NCBI GenBank assembly: GCA_963740255.1
Contig: CAVUDO010000002.1
Span: 124,001 to 188,000 of the forward strand
Direction of reading: 5' to 3'
Source of the DNA: CAVUDO01 sp963740255
GTDB lineage: Bacteria > Actinomycetota > Actinomycetes > Mycobacteriales > Cryptosporangiaceae
Length of the DNA stretch: 64,000 nucleotides
Part shown: positions 46,448 to 55,730 of the stretch, in pieces
Numbering within the stretch: the first letter of the stretch is position 1
Layout: each line of letters starts with the position of its first letter
Translations under genes and position numbers: made by a program
The notes under the pieces: generated by a model
What the model was told of the DNA's origin: nothing
Seen by the model: only the letters and a program-made list of their open reading frames with translations
Database searches by the model: none

Positions 46448-47502
46448 AGATCGGGTCCTCGTCCCTGACCCGCGACGGCGGGCTGGACCCGGACCGGATC
46501 GACGCTCTGGTCGACGTGCTCGCCGCCCGGCACGCGGGGGGCGTCCAGACGGTGCTGGTGTCCTCCGGGGCGATCGCGGCCGGTCTCGGCCCGCTGGGCC
46601 TCCGGCGTCGGCCACGTGACCTGGCCACCCAGCAGGCCGCGGCGAGCGTCGGCCAGATGCTGCTGGTGTCGCGGTACGCCTCGTCGTTCGCCCGGTACGG
46701 GCAGACCGTCGCGCAGGTGCTGCTGACGCCCGACGACGTGGTGCGGCGGGCGCACTACCGCAACGCCAAGCGCACCTTCGAACGCCTGTTGGAGCTCGGC
46801 GTGGTGCCGATCGTGAACGAGAACGACGCCGTGGCCACCGACGAGATCCGGTTCGGCGACAACGACCGGCTGGCGGCGCTGGTCGCGCACCTGCTGCACG
46901 CGGACACGCTCGTGCTGCTGTCCGACGTGGACGGCCTGTTCGACGGCGACCCGCGGCGATCGGATGCGCGGCTGCTCACCGAGGTGCGGACGGAGTCCGA
47001 CCTGGACGGCGTCGTGGCCGGGGCCACCGGGGCGCTGGGCGTCGGCACCGGCGGGATGGCGAGCAAGGTGGACGCCGCCCGGGTGGCCACCAGCGCCGGC
47101 GTGCACGTGGTGCTGGCCGCCGCCGCCCAGGCCGGCGCTGCCCTGGCCGGCGCGCCCGTGGGCACCTACTTCGCCCCCACCGGACGCCGGCTCCCGACCC
47201 GGTTGCTGTGGCTGCGGCACGCGACCACGCCGCGGGGCCAACTGCTGCTCGACGAGGGCGCGGTGCGGGCCGTCGTCGGACGTCGGGCGTCGCTGCTCTC
47301 GGCCGGCGTCACCGGGCTCACCGGGGACTTCGTGGCGGGTGACCCGGTCGACCTGGTCTCGCCGTCGGGCGAGGCGGTGGCCCGGGGTCTGGTCGCCTAC
47401 GACGCGAGCGAGCTGCCGCCGCTGCTCGGCAAGTCCACCCACGCGCTGGGGCCGGCGTATCGCCGCGAGGTGGTCCACCGCGACGACCTCGCGCTGCTGT
47501 GA
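46393..47502 (+). CDS. proB: Glutamate 5-kinase
   Basis: First step of proline synthesis: phosphorylates glutamate. The 369 residues comprise the amino-acid kinase domain (LVVKIGSSSLTRDG at about residue 16, NENDAVATDEIRFGDND near 140, GTGGMASKVDAA near 218) and a C-terminal PUA domain (about 275-360). The GTG at 46393 lies 5 nt after AGGGGG and directly follows an out-of-frame TAG. proA follows 63 nt after its stop. Confidence 0.96.
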   Translation: MDGLEVRQAVVAARRLVVKIGSSSLTRDGGLDPDRIDALVDVLAARHAGGVQTVLVSSGAIAAGLGPLGLRRRPRDLATQQAAASVGQMLLVSRYASSFARYGQTVAQVLLTPDDVVRRAHYRNAKRTFERLLELGVVPIVNENDAVATDEIRFGDNDRLAALVAHLLHADTLVLLSDVDGLFDGDPRRSDARLLTEVRTESDLDGVVAGATGALGVGTGGMASKVDAARVATSAGVHVVLAAAAQAGAALAGAPVGTYFAPTGRRLPTRLLWLRHATTPRGQLLLDEGAVRAVVGRRASLLSAGVTGLTGDFVAGDPVDLVSPSGEAVARGLVAYDASELPPLLGKSTHALGPAYRREVVHRDDLALL

Positions 47503-47565
47503 CGACGGCGCCGGCCGGCTCGTACGCTGTGGGCAGCGGACCCACCGACGCGGGAGCAGCCGACG

Positions 47566-48846
47566 ATGACCAGTGAGCAGGACGTCCGGGACGTCGCCCG
47601 CCGGGCCAGGGCCGCGGCCGTCGAACTCGCGCCGCTCACCCGGACGGCGAAGGACGCGGCGCTGGACGCCATGGCCGACGCGCTGGTCGGCCACGCCGAG
47701 CAGATCCGCGCCGCCAATGCCGAAGATCTGGCCGCCGGCCGGGACGCGGGCCTGTCCGACGCCATGCTCGACCGACTTGCGCTCACCGACGACCGGATCG
47801 CCGCGATGGCCGAGGGCCTGCGCGAGGTGGCGGCCCGGCCGGACCCGATCGGCGAGGTCGTCCGTGGTTACACGCTGCCGAACGGGCTGGACGTCCGCCA
47901 GGTGCGGGTGCCGCTGGGGGTGGTCGCGATCGTCTACGAGGCCCGGCCGAACGTCACGGTGGACGCCGCCGCGCTCTGCCTCAAGAGCGGCAACGCGGTG
48001 CTGCTGCGCGGCTCCGCGTCGGCGAACCGGTCCAACACCGCGCTGGTCGGGGTGCTCTCCGACGCCGCGGCCAGGGCGGGCGTTCCGGCCGACGCCGTGC
48101 AGCTCGTCCCGGGCACCGACCGTGAGTCGGTCGGCCATCTGATCCGGGCCCGCGGCCTGGTGGACGTGGTCATCCCGCGCGGCGGTGCCGGCCTGATCGA
48201 GCACGTGGTGGCGAACTCGGTGGTGCCGGTGATCGAGACGGGCGTCGGCAACTGCCACGTCTACGTGGACGCCGCCGCCGACCTGGAGGTGGCCGAACGG
48301 ATCGTGCTCAACGCCAAGACCCACCGGCCGAGCGTGTGCAACGCCGCGGAGACGCTGCTGGTCCACCGCGCCGTGGCCGGCGACTTCCTGCCGCGGATCG
48401 TGTCGGCGCTGCGTGCGGCCGGCGTCACGGTGCACGGCGACGCCACCGTGCTCGACGCGGTGGCCGGTGTCGGGTCGGCGATGGACGGCCCGCCGGTGCT
48501 GCCCGCGGGCGAGGAGGACTGGGCGGCCGAGTACCTGTCGCTGGACCTCGCGGTGGGCGTCGTCGACTCGCTGGACGACGCGGTGGCACACATCCGGCGG
48601 TGGGGGAGCGGTCACACCGAGGCGATCGTGTCGCGGGACGCGGCCTCGATCCGGCGGTTCGTGGCGCGGATGGACAGCGCCGCGGTGATGGTGAACACCT
48701 CTACCCGGTTCACCGACGGCGCGGAGTTCGGCTTCGGTGCCGAGATCGGGATCTCGACGCAGAAGCTGCACGCCCGCGGGCCGATGGGCCTGCAAGAGCT
48801 GACCAGCACCACGTACGTCGTCACCGGCGACGGCCAGATCCGCTGA
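47566..48846 (+). CDS. proA: Glutamate-5-semialdehyde dehydrogenase
   Basis: Second step of proline synthesis: reduces glutamyl 5-phosphate with NADPH. The protein has 426 residues. Recognisable segments are YEARPNVTVDAAALCLKSGN near residue 125, GVGNCHVYVD near 226 and the catalytic Cys in RPSVCNAAETLL near 255. The ATG at 47566 follows GGAGCAGCCG. A candidate -10 (TACGCT) upstream may give a second promoter within the proBA operon. Confidence 0.96.
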   Translation: MTSEQDVRDVARRARAAAVELAPLTRTAKDAALDAMADALVGHAEQIRAANAEDLAAGRDAGLSDAMLDRLALTDDRIAAMAEGLREVAARPDPIGEVVRGYTLPNGLDVRQVRVPLGVVAIVYEARPNVTVDAAALCLKSGNAVLLRGSASANRSNTALVGVLSDAAARAGVPADAVQLVPGTDRESVGHLIRARGLVDVVIPRGGAGLIEHVVANSVVPVIETGVGNCHVYVDAAADLEVAERIVLNAKTHRPSVCNAAETLLVHRAVAGDFLPRIVSALRAAGVTVHGDATVLDAVAGVGSAMDGPPVLPAGEEDWAAEYLSLDLAVGVVDSLDDAVAHIRRWGSGHTEAIVSRDAASIRRFVARMDSAAVMVNTSTRFTDGAEFGFGAEIGISTQKLHARGPMGLQELTSTTYVVTGDGQIR

Positions 48847-48934
48847 CGCCTCGCGGTGCGGCCGTCCACTGGGCGTCGGCGGCGTGCGGTCCGTCCTGAG
48901 CGGGCCGCCGGCCGTGGGATGGGAGAATGCGCGC

Positions 48935-49537
48935 GTGACAGCAGCGACCACGGGGGCTCGCCGGGTCGGCGTGATGGGCGGCACCTTCGACCCGGTGCAC
49001 CACGGCCACCTGGTCGCCGCCAGCGAGGTGGCCGTGCGCTTCGCGCTGGACGAGGTGGTCTTCGTGCCGACCGGGCAGCCCTGGCAGAAGGGCGACATCG
49101 CGGTCAGCCCCGCCGAGGACCGCTACCTGATGACGGTCATCGCCACGGCGTCCAACCCGCGGTTCTCGGTCAGCCGGGTCGACATCGACCGGGAAGGCCC
49201 CACCTACACGATCGACACGCTGCGTGACCTCCGGGCGGTCTTCGGTGCCGCGGCGGAGCTGTACTTCATCACCGGTGCCGACGCGCTGGCGGCGATCCTG
49301 TCGTGGAAGGACGTGGACGAGCTGTTCTCGCTGGCCCACTTCGTCGGGGTCACCCGGCCGGGCTACCCGCTCTCGGACGCCCACCTCCCTGAGGACGCGG
49401 TCACTCTCGTCGAGGTGCCGGCGCTGACGATCTCGTCCAGCGGATGCCGCGAACGGGTGCGCGCCGGTGAGCCGGTGTGGTATCTCGTTCCGGACGGCGT
49501 CGTGCAGTACATCGAGAAGCGGCGCCTCTACCGCTGA
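48935..49537 (+). CDS. nadD: Nicotinate-nucleotide adenylyltransferase
   Basis: Transfers AMP to nicotinate mononucleotide in NAD synthesis. The protein has 200 residues. The nucleotidyltransferase motif GGTFDPVHHGHLV starts near residue 15 and the second motif ISSSGCRERVRAG is near residue 168. The start GTG 48935 is preceded by GAGAAT 6 nt upstream rather than an SD, so the mRNA may be leaderless; the open frame from 48884 has no support. Confidence 0.94.
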   Translation: MTAATTGARRVGVMGGTFDPVHHGHLVAASEVAVRFALDEVVFVPTGQPWQKGDIAVSPAEDRYLMTVIATASNPRFSVSRVDIDREGPTYTIDTLRDLRAVFGAAAELYFITGADALAAILSWKDVDELFSLAHFVGVTRPGYPLSDAHLPEDAVTLVEVPALTISSSGCRERVRAGEPVWYLVPDGVVQYIEKRRLYR

Positions 49538-49694
49538 TCAGGCGGGTCGGCGCGGGGGCGTCGAGTACCACAGTGGACATATCTGTCCTGGTTTGAGATG
49601 CCGGTTTGTGGGCGCGAGGTTTCGAGCGGGCCGCGGAACGGGCATCGGCAGTCGACCGGTTACGACCCGACAACGTGGTGCGGAGGTGGGCGAC

Positions 49695-49979
49695 ATGGCG
49701 TGGCGAGGATCGGGCTCCTACACGGCCGCTCGGGTGATCCAGGCGATCACCGGAGTCATCGTGGGAATCATCGTGCTGGGCATCATCCTGGTGCTGCTCA
49801 ACGCCAACAAGGCCAACCCGCTGGTCAACTTCACGCTCGACATCGGGTCGTGGCTCACCTATCCGTTCCACCAGCTGTTCAAGCGACCTACCGAAGGCCA
49901 GGACGTCCTGATCAACTGGGGTCTCGCGGCATTGGTGTACCTCGTCGTGGGCGGCGCGATCGCCCGATTCGCCCGCTGA
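49695..49979 (+). CDS. Small two-pass membrane protein
   Basis: A 94-residue protein with two hydrophobic segments (VIQAITGVIVGIIVLGIILVL and LINWGLAALVYLVVGGAIA) separated by an amphipathic loop containing WLTYPFHQLFKRP. Similar small proteins lie near nadD/rsfS in other actinobacteria; the function is unknown. The ATG at 49695 follows GGAGGTGGG. The upstream gap has a short inverted repeat GGACA-TATC-TGTCC at about 49573. Confidence 0.7.
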   Translation: MAWRGSGSYTAARVIQAITGVIVGIIVLGIILVLLNANKANPLVNFTLDIGSWLTYPFHQLFKRPTEGQDVLINWGLAALVYLVVGGAIARFAR

Positions 49980-50115
49980 CCGTGTCCGTCGGCACTGCGC
50001 TGGCGGCACCGTCAGTGTTCGTCGGCGGCGGGCCGGCGCCCGCTGGGTGCTGTCCCGCCGCCGTCGGCTCGGGCACCATGGGGCCTACGGCGCATGCCGG
50101 CCCCAGGGAGGTCCG

Positions 50116-51143
50116 ATGGACGAGGCGACTTCGACGGACGACCAGTGCACCGCGGCCGGGAATGGTCGCGCGCCGGTGGACGTCGACCTGCTGATCGTCG
50201 GGGCCGGGCCGTCGGGCCTGTACGCCGCCTACTACGCCGGCTTCCGCGGGATGAGCGTGGCGGTGATGGACTCGCTGCCCGAACTGGGCGGCCAGGTCAC
50301 CGCGCTCTATCCGGAGAAGCTGATCTACGACGTCGCCGGCTTCCCGGAGATCAAGGGCCAGGCGATGGTGGACGCCCTGGTCGCCCAGGCCGCCTCGGCC
50401 GAACCCGCCTACCTGCTCGGCCATCGCGCCGAGACGCTGGTGACCAGGGACGACAACGTCGAGGTGACGACCCACCGCGACCTCGTCGTGCGCGCCAAGG
50501 CCGTGCTGATCACCGGCGGGATCGGCACCTTCACCCCCGACCGCTGCCGCACGGCTCGGAGTACGAGCAGCGCGGCCTGGTGTACTTCGTCCCGCATCTG
50601 GACGACATGGCCGGTCTGGACGTCCTCATCGTCGGCGGGGGCGACTCGGCGTTCGACTGGGCGTTGAGCCTGGAGCCGCTGGCGAAGTCGGTCACGCTGA
50701 TCCACCGCCGCCCGGCGTTCCGGGCCCACCAGGGGACGGTCGACCGGGTGCTGGCCTCCGGTGCCCGGGTGCTCACTCCGTACGAGGTGGCCCGGGTCCG
50801 CGGCGACGAGCGGGTGGAGGAGGTGGAGATCTTCCACAACGTCAGCCAGGAGCGGGAGACGCTGCCGGTGCAGGCGCTCGTGGCCGCGCTGGGGTTCACC
50901 GCCGACCTCGGCCCGTTCACCCGCTGGGGCCTGGAGCAGCGCAAACGGCACATCCTGGTCGATTCGGCGATGCGGACCAGCGTGCCGCGGGTGTTCGCGG
51001 CCGGGGACATCGTCGAGTACGAGGGCAAGGTCAAGCTGATCTCGGTCGGGTTCGGCGAGGCCGCCACCGCGGTGAACAACGCGGCGGTGACGATCGACCC
51101 GTCCGCCCACGTCTTCCCAGGCCACTCCACCGCGGTGGGCTGA
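50116..51143 (+). pseudogene. Ferredoxin--NADP reductase (TrxB-like flavoprotein), single frameshift
   Basis: Type-2 ferredoxin-NADP reductase that would pass electrons between NADPH and ferredoxin. The N-terminal FAD motif is DLLIVGAGPSGLYAAYYA, and the NADPH-binding motif LIVGGGDSAFDWA and the final FAD motif VFAAGDIVEYEGKVKLI are in a second frame. The frame breaks at the C run 50534-50538 (ITGGIGTFTP, then nonsense); one more C would give TPRPLPHGSEYEQRGLVYFVP and a normal 342-residue protein. The ATG at 50116 follows GGGAGG. Either a natural pseudogene or a base-calling error. Confidence 0.85.
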
Positions 51144-51229
51144 GGGAGCAGCGGCGTCGTCGTGCGCGGACCGGCCGGGGCTTCGTGAGAGGCTTGCGGG
51201 GTAGGTATCGCGCCGAAGAGAGGGACCTT

Positions 51230-51646
51230 GTGGCTGCTTCCGACCGTGCCCTGGAGCTGGCGCAGGCTGCCGCCCAGGCGGCTGCGGACAAGCTCGCCGC
51301 CGACATCGTGTTGCTCGACGTCAGCGACCGGCTCGTCATCACCGACGTGTTCGTGATCGCCTCCGCGCCGAACGAACGGCAGGTGTCGGCGATCGTCGAC
51401 GCGGTGCACGACAGCCTGGCCGGGAAGGGCGCCAAGCCGGTACGCCGCGAGGGCGAGCGCGAAGGTCGCTGGGTGCTGCTGGACTACCTCGACGTGATCG
51501 TGCATGTGCAGCACTCCGACGAGCACTCCTTCTACGGGCTGGAACGGCTCTGGAAAGACTGCCCGGTGATCCCGTTCGCCGACGCCGCGCTCAGCGGTGC
51601 CGGGGATGGCGCCGGCGACTCCGGTGAGCGGGGCTCCGGCCGGTGA
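51230..51646 (+). CDS. rsfS: Ribosome silencing factor
   Basis: Binds L14 and blocks subunit joining when nutrients are short. The protein has 138 residues with the family core DIVLLDVSDRLVITDVFVIASAPNERQ in shorter matching segments and the late DVIVHVQHSDEHSFYGLERLW. The GTG at 51230 follows AGAGGGA. Its stop overlaps the phosphatase start (GTGA). The Gly/Ser-rich end (residues 125-138) is not conserved. Confidence 0.94.
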   Translation: MAASDRALELAQAAAQAAADKLAADIVLLDVSDRLVITDVFVIASAPNERQVSAIVDAVHDSLAGKGAKPVRREGEREGRWVLLDYLDVIVHVQHSDEHSFYGLERLWKDCPVIPFADAALSGAGDGAGDSGERGSGR

Positions 51647-52335
51647 CAGCTCGTCGGATGCTGATCTGGCGGCACGGACGCACCGGGTGGAACGCGTCCG
51701 GCCAGATACAGGGGCAGGCCGACGTGCTGCTCGACGAGGTGGGTTTCGAGCAGGCGACGCAGGCCGCGCCGTTGCTCGCCGCCGAGGCACCCGACGTGAT
51801 CGTCGCGAGCGACCTCGCCCGGGCCCGGCAGACCGCCGACGCCCTGGTGGCGCTGACCGGAGTCCCGATGCGTCTCGATGCGCGGCTGCGGGAGACCGCG
51901 TACGGCCCCTGGCAGGGCCTCACCCAGGCCGCGATCGCCGAGCGGTGGCCCGAGGCGTTCGACCGCTGGCAGCGCGGGGAGGCACCGGGCCTGTCGGGGA
52001 TGGAACGCCCGGAGCAGGTGGGCGCGCGCATGCGGGTGGTGATCGAGGAGGTTCTCGGTGCCACCGAGGGGACGTTGGTGGTGGTCACCCACGGCGGCGC
52101 GGCCCGGCGTGCGGTGCAGGCGCTGCTGGGCTGGTCCGACGACGTGGTGGCCCGGCTCGGGGTGCTCGGCAACTGCCGGTGGACGGAGCTCCGGCACACC
52201 GCCCGGGGCTGGCGGCTGCACGCGCACAACGTCGGCCCGCTGACGGGCGCGGCCGGGGTCGGTGTACCCGTGGCATCGGCCGACGTCGAGCCGGCGGCCG
52301 GTGAGGTGCTCACCTCCTCGCCCACACCGCGCTGA
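51643..52335 (+). CDS. gpgP: Histidine phosphatase, GpgP-like
   Basis: A 230-residue phosphoglycerate-mutase-type phosphatase. The catalytic motif is RHGRTGWN near residue 7 and a second His lies in VVTHGGAARR near residue 148. Its position between rsfS and an OctT-like gene is exactly that of Rv2419c, the glucosyl-3-phosphoglycerate phosphatase that makes glucosylglycerate for methylglucose lipopolysaccharides, so I prefer that role; sequence alone supports only the superfamily. It is translationally coupled to rsfS. Confidence 0.75.
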   Translation: MTARRMLIWRHGRTGWNASGQIQGQADVLLDEVGFEQATQAAPLLAAEAPDVIVASDLARARQTADALVALTGVPMRLDARLRETAYGPWQGLTQAAIAERWPEAFDRWQRGEAPGLSGMERPEQVGARMRVVIEEVLGATEGTLVVVTHGGAARRAVQALLGWSDDVVARLGVLGNCRWTELRHTARGWRLHAHNVGPLTGAAGVGVPVASADVEPAAGEVLTSSPTPR

Positions 52336-52345
52336 GGCCGGCCCG

Positions 52346-53152
52346 ATGGCGCTCCGGCACGTGCTGGTGGTTGCCGACTCGCTGGCCTACTACGGGCCCG
52401 AGCGCGGCGAACTGGTCACCGATCCCCGGCTCTACCCGAACGTGATGGCCGCCGCGCTTTCGAACGCCGCGCACACCGTGCGGGCCGACGTGGTGGCCCA
52501 GCAGGGCTGGACGGCGAGGGATGCCTGGTGGGCGCTCACCCGCGATCCGAATGTCTACTCCCGCCTGCTGCCGCGGGCGTCGGTGGTGGTCCTCGCTGTC
52601 GGCAACATGGACTATCTGCCCACCACCGTGCCGACCTGGATGCGGGAGGGCATCCGCTACCTGCGGCCGCCGGTCGTCCGGCGTGCGGTGCGGGCCGGCT
52701 ACCGGGCCACCCAGCCGTACGCGTCCCGGGTCACCCCGTGGCGGGCACTGCCGCAGCGGCTCACGGACCAGTACCTCTCGCTCTGCCTCGGTGGTGTGCG
52801 GTACTACCACCCGGGTGTGCCGGTCGTGGGGGTGCTGCCGCCTCCGCACCGCGCGCCGTCCTATGGCCGCACCCGCCGCGGGCACGCGGCGGCTATGGCC
52901 GCCGCAGAGGCCTGGGGCCGGCGTGAGGGAGTCCCGATGGTCGATCTGACAGCGCTGGTGAGCGGGCATCTCGCGGCCGGCCGGGCGAACCCGGACGGCA
53001 TCCACTTCTGCTGGGAGGCCCACCGCGACGTCGGAACCGCGCTGGCCGAGGCGGTCGGGCTCGCGTGGCGCGCCGGCGTGCCGGAGCCGCGGGTGGTGGC
53101 CGAGCCGGTCGAGCCGGTCGGGCCGGAGCGGGAACCAGACCATGCGCGGTAA
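52346..53152 (+). CDS. octT: SGNH hydrolase-like protein, diglucosylglycerate octanoyltransferase (OctT-like)
   Basis: A 268-residue protein with an SGNH fold: block I VVADSLAYYGP at the N-terminus with the nucleophile Ser12, block III VVLAVGNMDY near residue 85, and block V PDGIHFCWEAH near residue 220 with the Asp/His pair. Mycobacterial OctT (Rv2418c) octanoylates diglucosylglycerate, and this gene has the same neighbours. The ATG at 52346 lies 10 nt after the phosphatase stop. The function is inferred mainly from synteny. Confidence 0.7.
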   Translation: MALRHVLVVADSLAYYGPERGELVTDPRLYPNVMAAALSNAAHTVRADVVAQQGWTARDAWWALTRDPNVYSRLLPRASVVVLAVGNMDYLPTTVPTWMREGIRYLRPPVVRRAVRAGYRATQPYASRVTPWRALPQRLTDQYLSLCLGGVRYYHPGVPVVGVLPPPHRAPSYGRTRRGHAAAMAAAEAWGRREGVPMVDLTALVSGHLAAGRANPDGIHFCWEAHRDVGTALAEAVGLAWRAGVPEPRVVAEPVEPVGPEREPDHAR

Positions 53153-53597
53153 CGTCGGATTCGTTGTGATCTCTCTACGGCGCTCCACCCGTGCCCTCCT
53201 CCCGTTGATGCTCGCCGTGCCGCTCGCGGTCGGGCTGCTCGCCGGTTGCGGTCAGGGCTCGCCCACCGACGGGGGAACCCCTGTGACCACGCCGTCCTCC
53301 GGATCGCCCAGTAGCGAGCCACCGTCCGCCTCGTCGCCCCCCTCGCTGGGGACGCCGGCTCCGACCGCGAAGGCCGCGGCGCTCACCGTGCGCGGTCGGG
53401 TGAGTTCCGGCGTCGAGGCGGGCTGCATGATTCTGACCGCGGAACAGAGCGGCGACACCTACCAGCTCGTCGGCGGCGACCGTTCGGTGCTCCGTGCCGG
53501 CAGCCGGGTGGAGGTGTCGGGGGTTCTCCAGCCTGGCCTGATGACCACCTGTCAGCAGGGCACGCCGCTGGTCGTGCAGCGGGCGCGCGTGGTCTGA
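53142..53597 (+). CDS. Putative lipoprotein
   Basis: A 151-residue exported protein with a type II signal peptide and lipobox LLAGC (Cys about residue 36), a Pro/Ser/Thr linker (about 37-75) and a small C-terminal beta domain (ALTVRGRVSSGVEAGCMIL then RVEVSGVLQPGL) that resembles OB-like domains of actinobacterial lipoproteins. The function is unknown. The ATG at 53142 overlaps the preceding gene by 11 nt; GTG 53166 is an alternative. Confidence 0.65.
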   Translation: MRGNVGFVVISLRRSTRALLPLMLAVPLAVGLLAGCGQGSPTDGGTPVTTPSSGSPSSEPPSASSPPSLGTPAPTAKAAALTVRGRVSSGVEAGCMILTAEQSGDTYQLVGGDRSVLRAGSRVEVSGVLQPGLMTTCQQGTPLVVQRARVV

Positions 53598-53660
53598 CGG
53601 GCACACGCTCCGGGCGACGCGGCGGTTCCCGTTCGAGGCGGCCGCGCCCGCGACGACCAC

Positions 53661-53666
53661 TAGGGT
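53661..53666 (+). promoter_or_regulatory. Candidate -10 box (TAGGGT), leaderless degV
   Basis: TAGGGT ends 6 nt before the ATG of degV, with no SD. The pattern matches the other leaderless candidates in the window. Confidence 0.5.
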
Positions 53667-53672
53667 GCTCCC

Positions 53673-54523
53673 ATGCCTCGTGGTGTCGCCGTCGTCACCG
53701 ACTCGACCGCGTACCTGCCGGCTGAGCTGGCCGTCCGCCACACCGTTGACGTGGTGCCGCTGCACGTCGCGGTCGGAGGGACCGCCGGGCGGGAGGGCAT
53801 CGAGGTGACGCCGGTCGAGGTGGCCTCGGCGCTCGGCGAGCGTCGCTATGCCGTCACCACCTCCCGGCCCGCACCGGAGGAGCTGGCCGCCGCGTACCGG
53901 CGGGCGTTCGACGCCGGCGCCAGTGGCGTGGTCTCGATCCACCTCTCGGCGGCCCTGTCCGGGACGTTCGAGGCCGCCACGCTGGCGGGAGCTGGCGCGA
54001 GCGGACCGGTGGCCGTCGTCGACTCGCGCTCGACGGCAATGGGCCTGGGATTCGCGGTGCTCGCCGCCGCCGAGGCCGCGGGGGTGGCGCCGGTCTGGAG
54101 GCCGTTCGGGCCGCAGCGGAGTACACCGCGGCCCGGACCGTCACGCTGTTCTACGTGGACACTCTCGAGCACCTGCGGCGGGGCGGGCGGATCGGCGCTG
54201 CCTCCGCGCTGGTCGGTACGACGCTCGCGGTGAAGCCGATCCTGCACGTCGAGGACGGCATGATCGTGGTCAAGGAGAAGGTGCGCACGGCGAGCCGGGG
54301 AATGGCCCGCCTGGAGGATCTGGCGGTCGAGGCGGCGGGCACCGCCGGCTGTGACCTGGCCGTCCATCACCTCGCCGCCCGGAACCGCGCGGAGGGGCTG
54401 CGCGACCGGCTTATCGCCCGGCTGCCCGCCCTGGGGCGGGTGATGGTGGTCGAGGTGGGAGCGGTCGTCGGTGCGCATGTGGGCCCCGGTCTCGTCGGTG
54501 TGGTGGTCGTGCCGCACGTCTGA
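53673..54523 (+). pseudogene. DegV family fatty-acid-binding protein, single frameshift
   Basis: DegV (FakB-like) proteins bind a fatty acid. The N-terminal half (VAVVTDSTAYLP, SIHLSAALSGTFEAA, VVDSRSTAMGLGFAV) is in one frame and the C-terminal half (FYVDTLEHLRRGGRIG, ALVGTTLAVKPIL) in the -1 frame. The break falls at the G run 54080-54084; one extra G gives GGGAGLEAVRAAAEYTAAR and restores a standard 283-residue protein. No cognate FakA kinase is nearby. Confidence 0.85.
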
Positions 54524-54638
54524 ACAGCGTTGCCGTTCGATCCTGGCAGTCGGCTGACGGGGTCGCTCGGCCGTCCACAGCCCGCCCTCTCGTCCACAGC
54601 GCAGGACCCTGACGCCCTGGATCGGGTGCCGGCGTTCC

Positions 54639-54644
54639 TAGCGT
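54639..54644 (+). promoter_or_regulatory. Candidate -10 box (TAGCGT), leaderless comEA
   Basis: TAGCGT ends 6 nt before the comEA ATG at 54651 and there is no SD. Confidence 0.5.
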
Positions 54645-54650
54645 GGCGCC

Positions 54651-55730
54651 ATGTTTCACCGCCGTGGACGTCAGATCGAGGTCTCTGCCGGGATCGCCCG
54701 TGCCCGGGTGGGGTGGCTGGCCGACGAGCGCCGGACGGCACCGCCGGTCGGGTGGGCGGCCTCGCTGTCGGCTGGCGCTCCGTCTCGTCCCCGTCGGCCG
54801 CCAGCGGGCGTGGAGCAGGTGTCCGACCTTGCCGGCGCCGCCGCGGCGGACTGGATCGTGGCTCCCCGGGAATTCGAGGTCGGGCCGGTCGTCGACCTTG
54901 TGTCCGTGACGGACGCGGAGCCCGACGAAGCCGGGTCCGTCGCCGTCGGCACGAGACCCCTGCGCGCGTCGACGGCCCCCGATGCGCGTTGCCAGCGTGC
55001 GGCGGACGGTTCTGCGACGAACTCCCGGCGCACGGCGGACGGCCCCGAGACCAGTCCCCGGCGTGCGGTGGATGCCGGCGTGGCGGAGCCGGCGGGTGCG
55101 GTCGGGATCTCCGGCTTACGACGGCTGCAGGCGCTGGTGCCCGCGGCGTTGCGCGGTGCCCGGTTCGATCCGGGCCGGCGCGGAACGGCGGCGATCGCGG
55201 CGTTGGTGCTGGTCGCCGTGGTCTCGGGTGTGCTCCTGGCCTGGCAGGCCCGCCCTGAGGAACTTCCGGTCGGCACACCGGTGCCCGACGGCGGTTCGCC
55301 GGTGGCCGGCGTGCAGGCGGGTGGAGGCGAGGTCGTGGTGGCAGTCGCCGGTCGCGTCCGGCGACCAGGGCTGGTGCGGCTCCGCGCCGGCGCGAGGGTG
55401 GCCGATGCGGTGCAGGCCGCGGGTGGCGTGCTGCCGGGCACCGAGCTCGGCGTACTCAATCTGGCTCGGCGCCTGACCGACGGGGAGCTCGTGGTGGTCG
55501 GTGGCGGGCCGCCAGGTGCCGCCACCGGCACCGATCCGGGCAAGGTCGACCTCAACACCGCGACGGTGCAGCAGCTCGACGGGCTTCCGGGTGTCGGCCC
55601 AGTCCTCGCCGGGCGCATCGTGGAGTACCGGACGGCGCACGGCGGGTTCCGTTCGGTGAACCAGCTCCGAGAGGTCGACGGTATCGGCGAGAGCCGCTTC
55701 CAACGCCTCAAAGAGCTGGTGGCGGTGTGA
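54651..55730 (+). CDS. comEA: ComEA family DNA-binding protein
   Basis: Membrane-anchored DNA receptor of 359 residues. A long, low-complexity cytoplasmic N-terminus (about 1-175) is followed by one membrane segment (TAAIAALVLVAVVSGVLLAW, about 180-200), an SLBB domain (about 222-285, VAVAGRVRRPGLVRLRAG) and two helix-hairpin-helix motifs (VDLNTATVQQLDGLPGVGPV and QLREVDGIGESRFQRLKEL). The start is ATG 54651. comEC overlaps its stop. Together they form the DNA-uptake pair, although most actinobacteria are not known to be naturally competent. Confidence 0.92.
   Translation: MFHRRGRQIEVSAGIARARVGWLADERRTAPPVGWAASLSAGAPSRPRRPPAGVEQVSDLAGAAAADWIVAPREFEVGPVVDLVSVTDAEPDEAGSVAVGTRPLRASTAPDARCQRAADGSATNSRRTADGPETSPRRAVDAGVAEPAGAVGISGLRRLQALVPAALRGARFDPGRRGTAAIAALVLVAVVSGVLLAWQARPEELPVGTPVPDGGSPVAGVQAGGGEVVVAVAGRVRRPGLVRLRAGARVADAVQAAGGVLPGTELGVLNLARRLTDGELVVVGGGPPGAATGTDPGKVDLNTATVQQLDGLPGVGPVLAGRIVEYRTAHGGFRSVNQLREVDGIGESRFQRLKELVAV

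Noticed and set aside
46042..49098. 1018-codon open frame on the minus strand
   Set aside because: Antisense to obgE, proB and proA, all with clear family motifs; no domain of its own.
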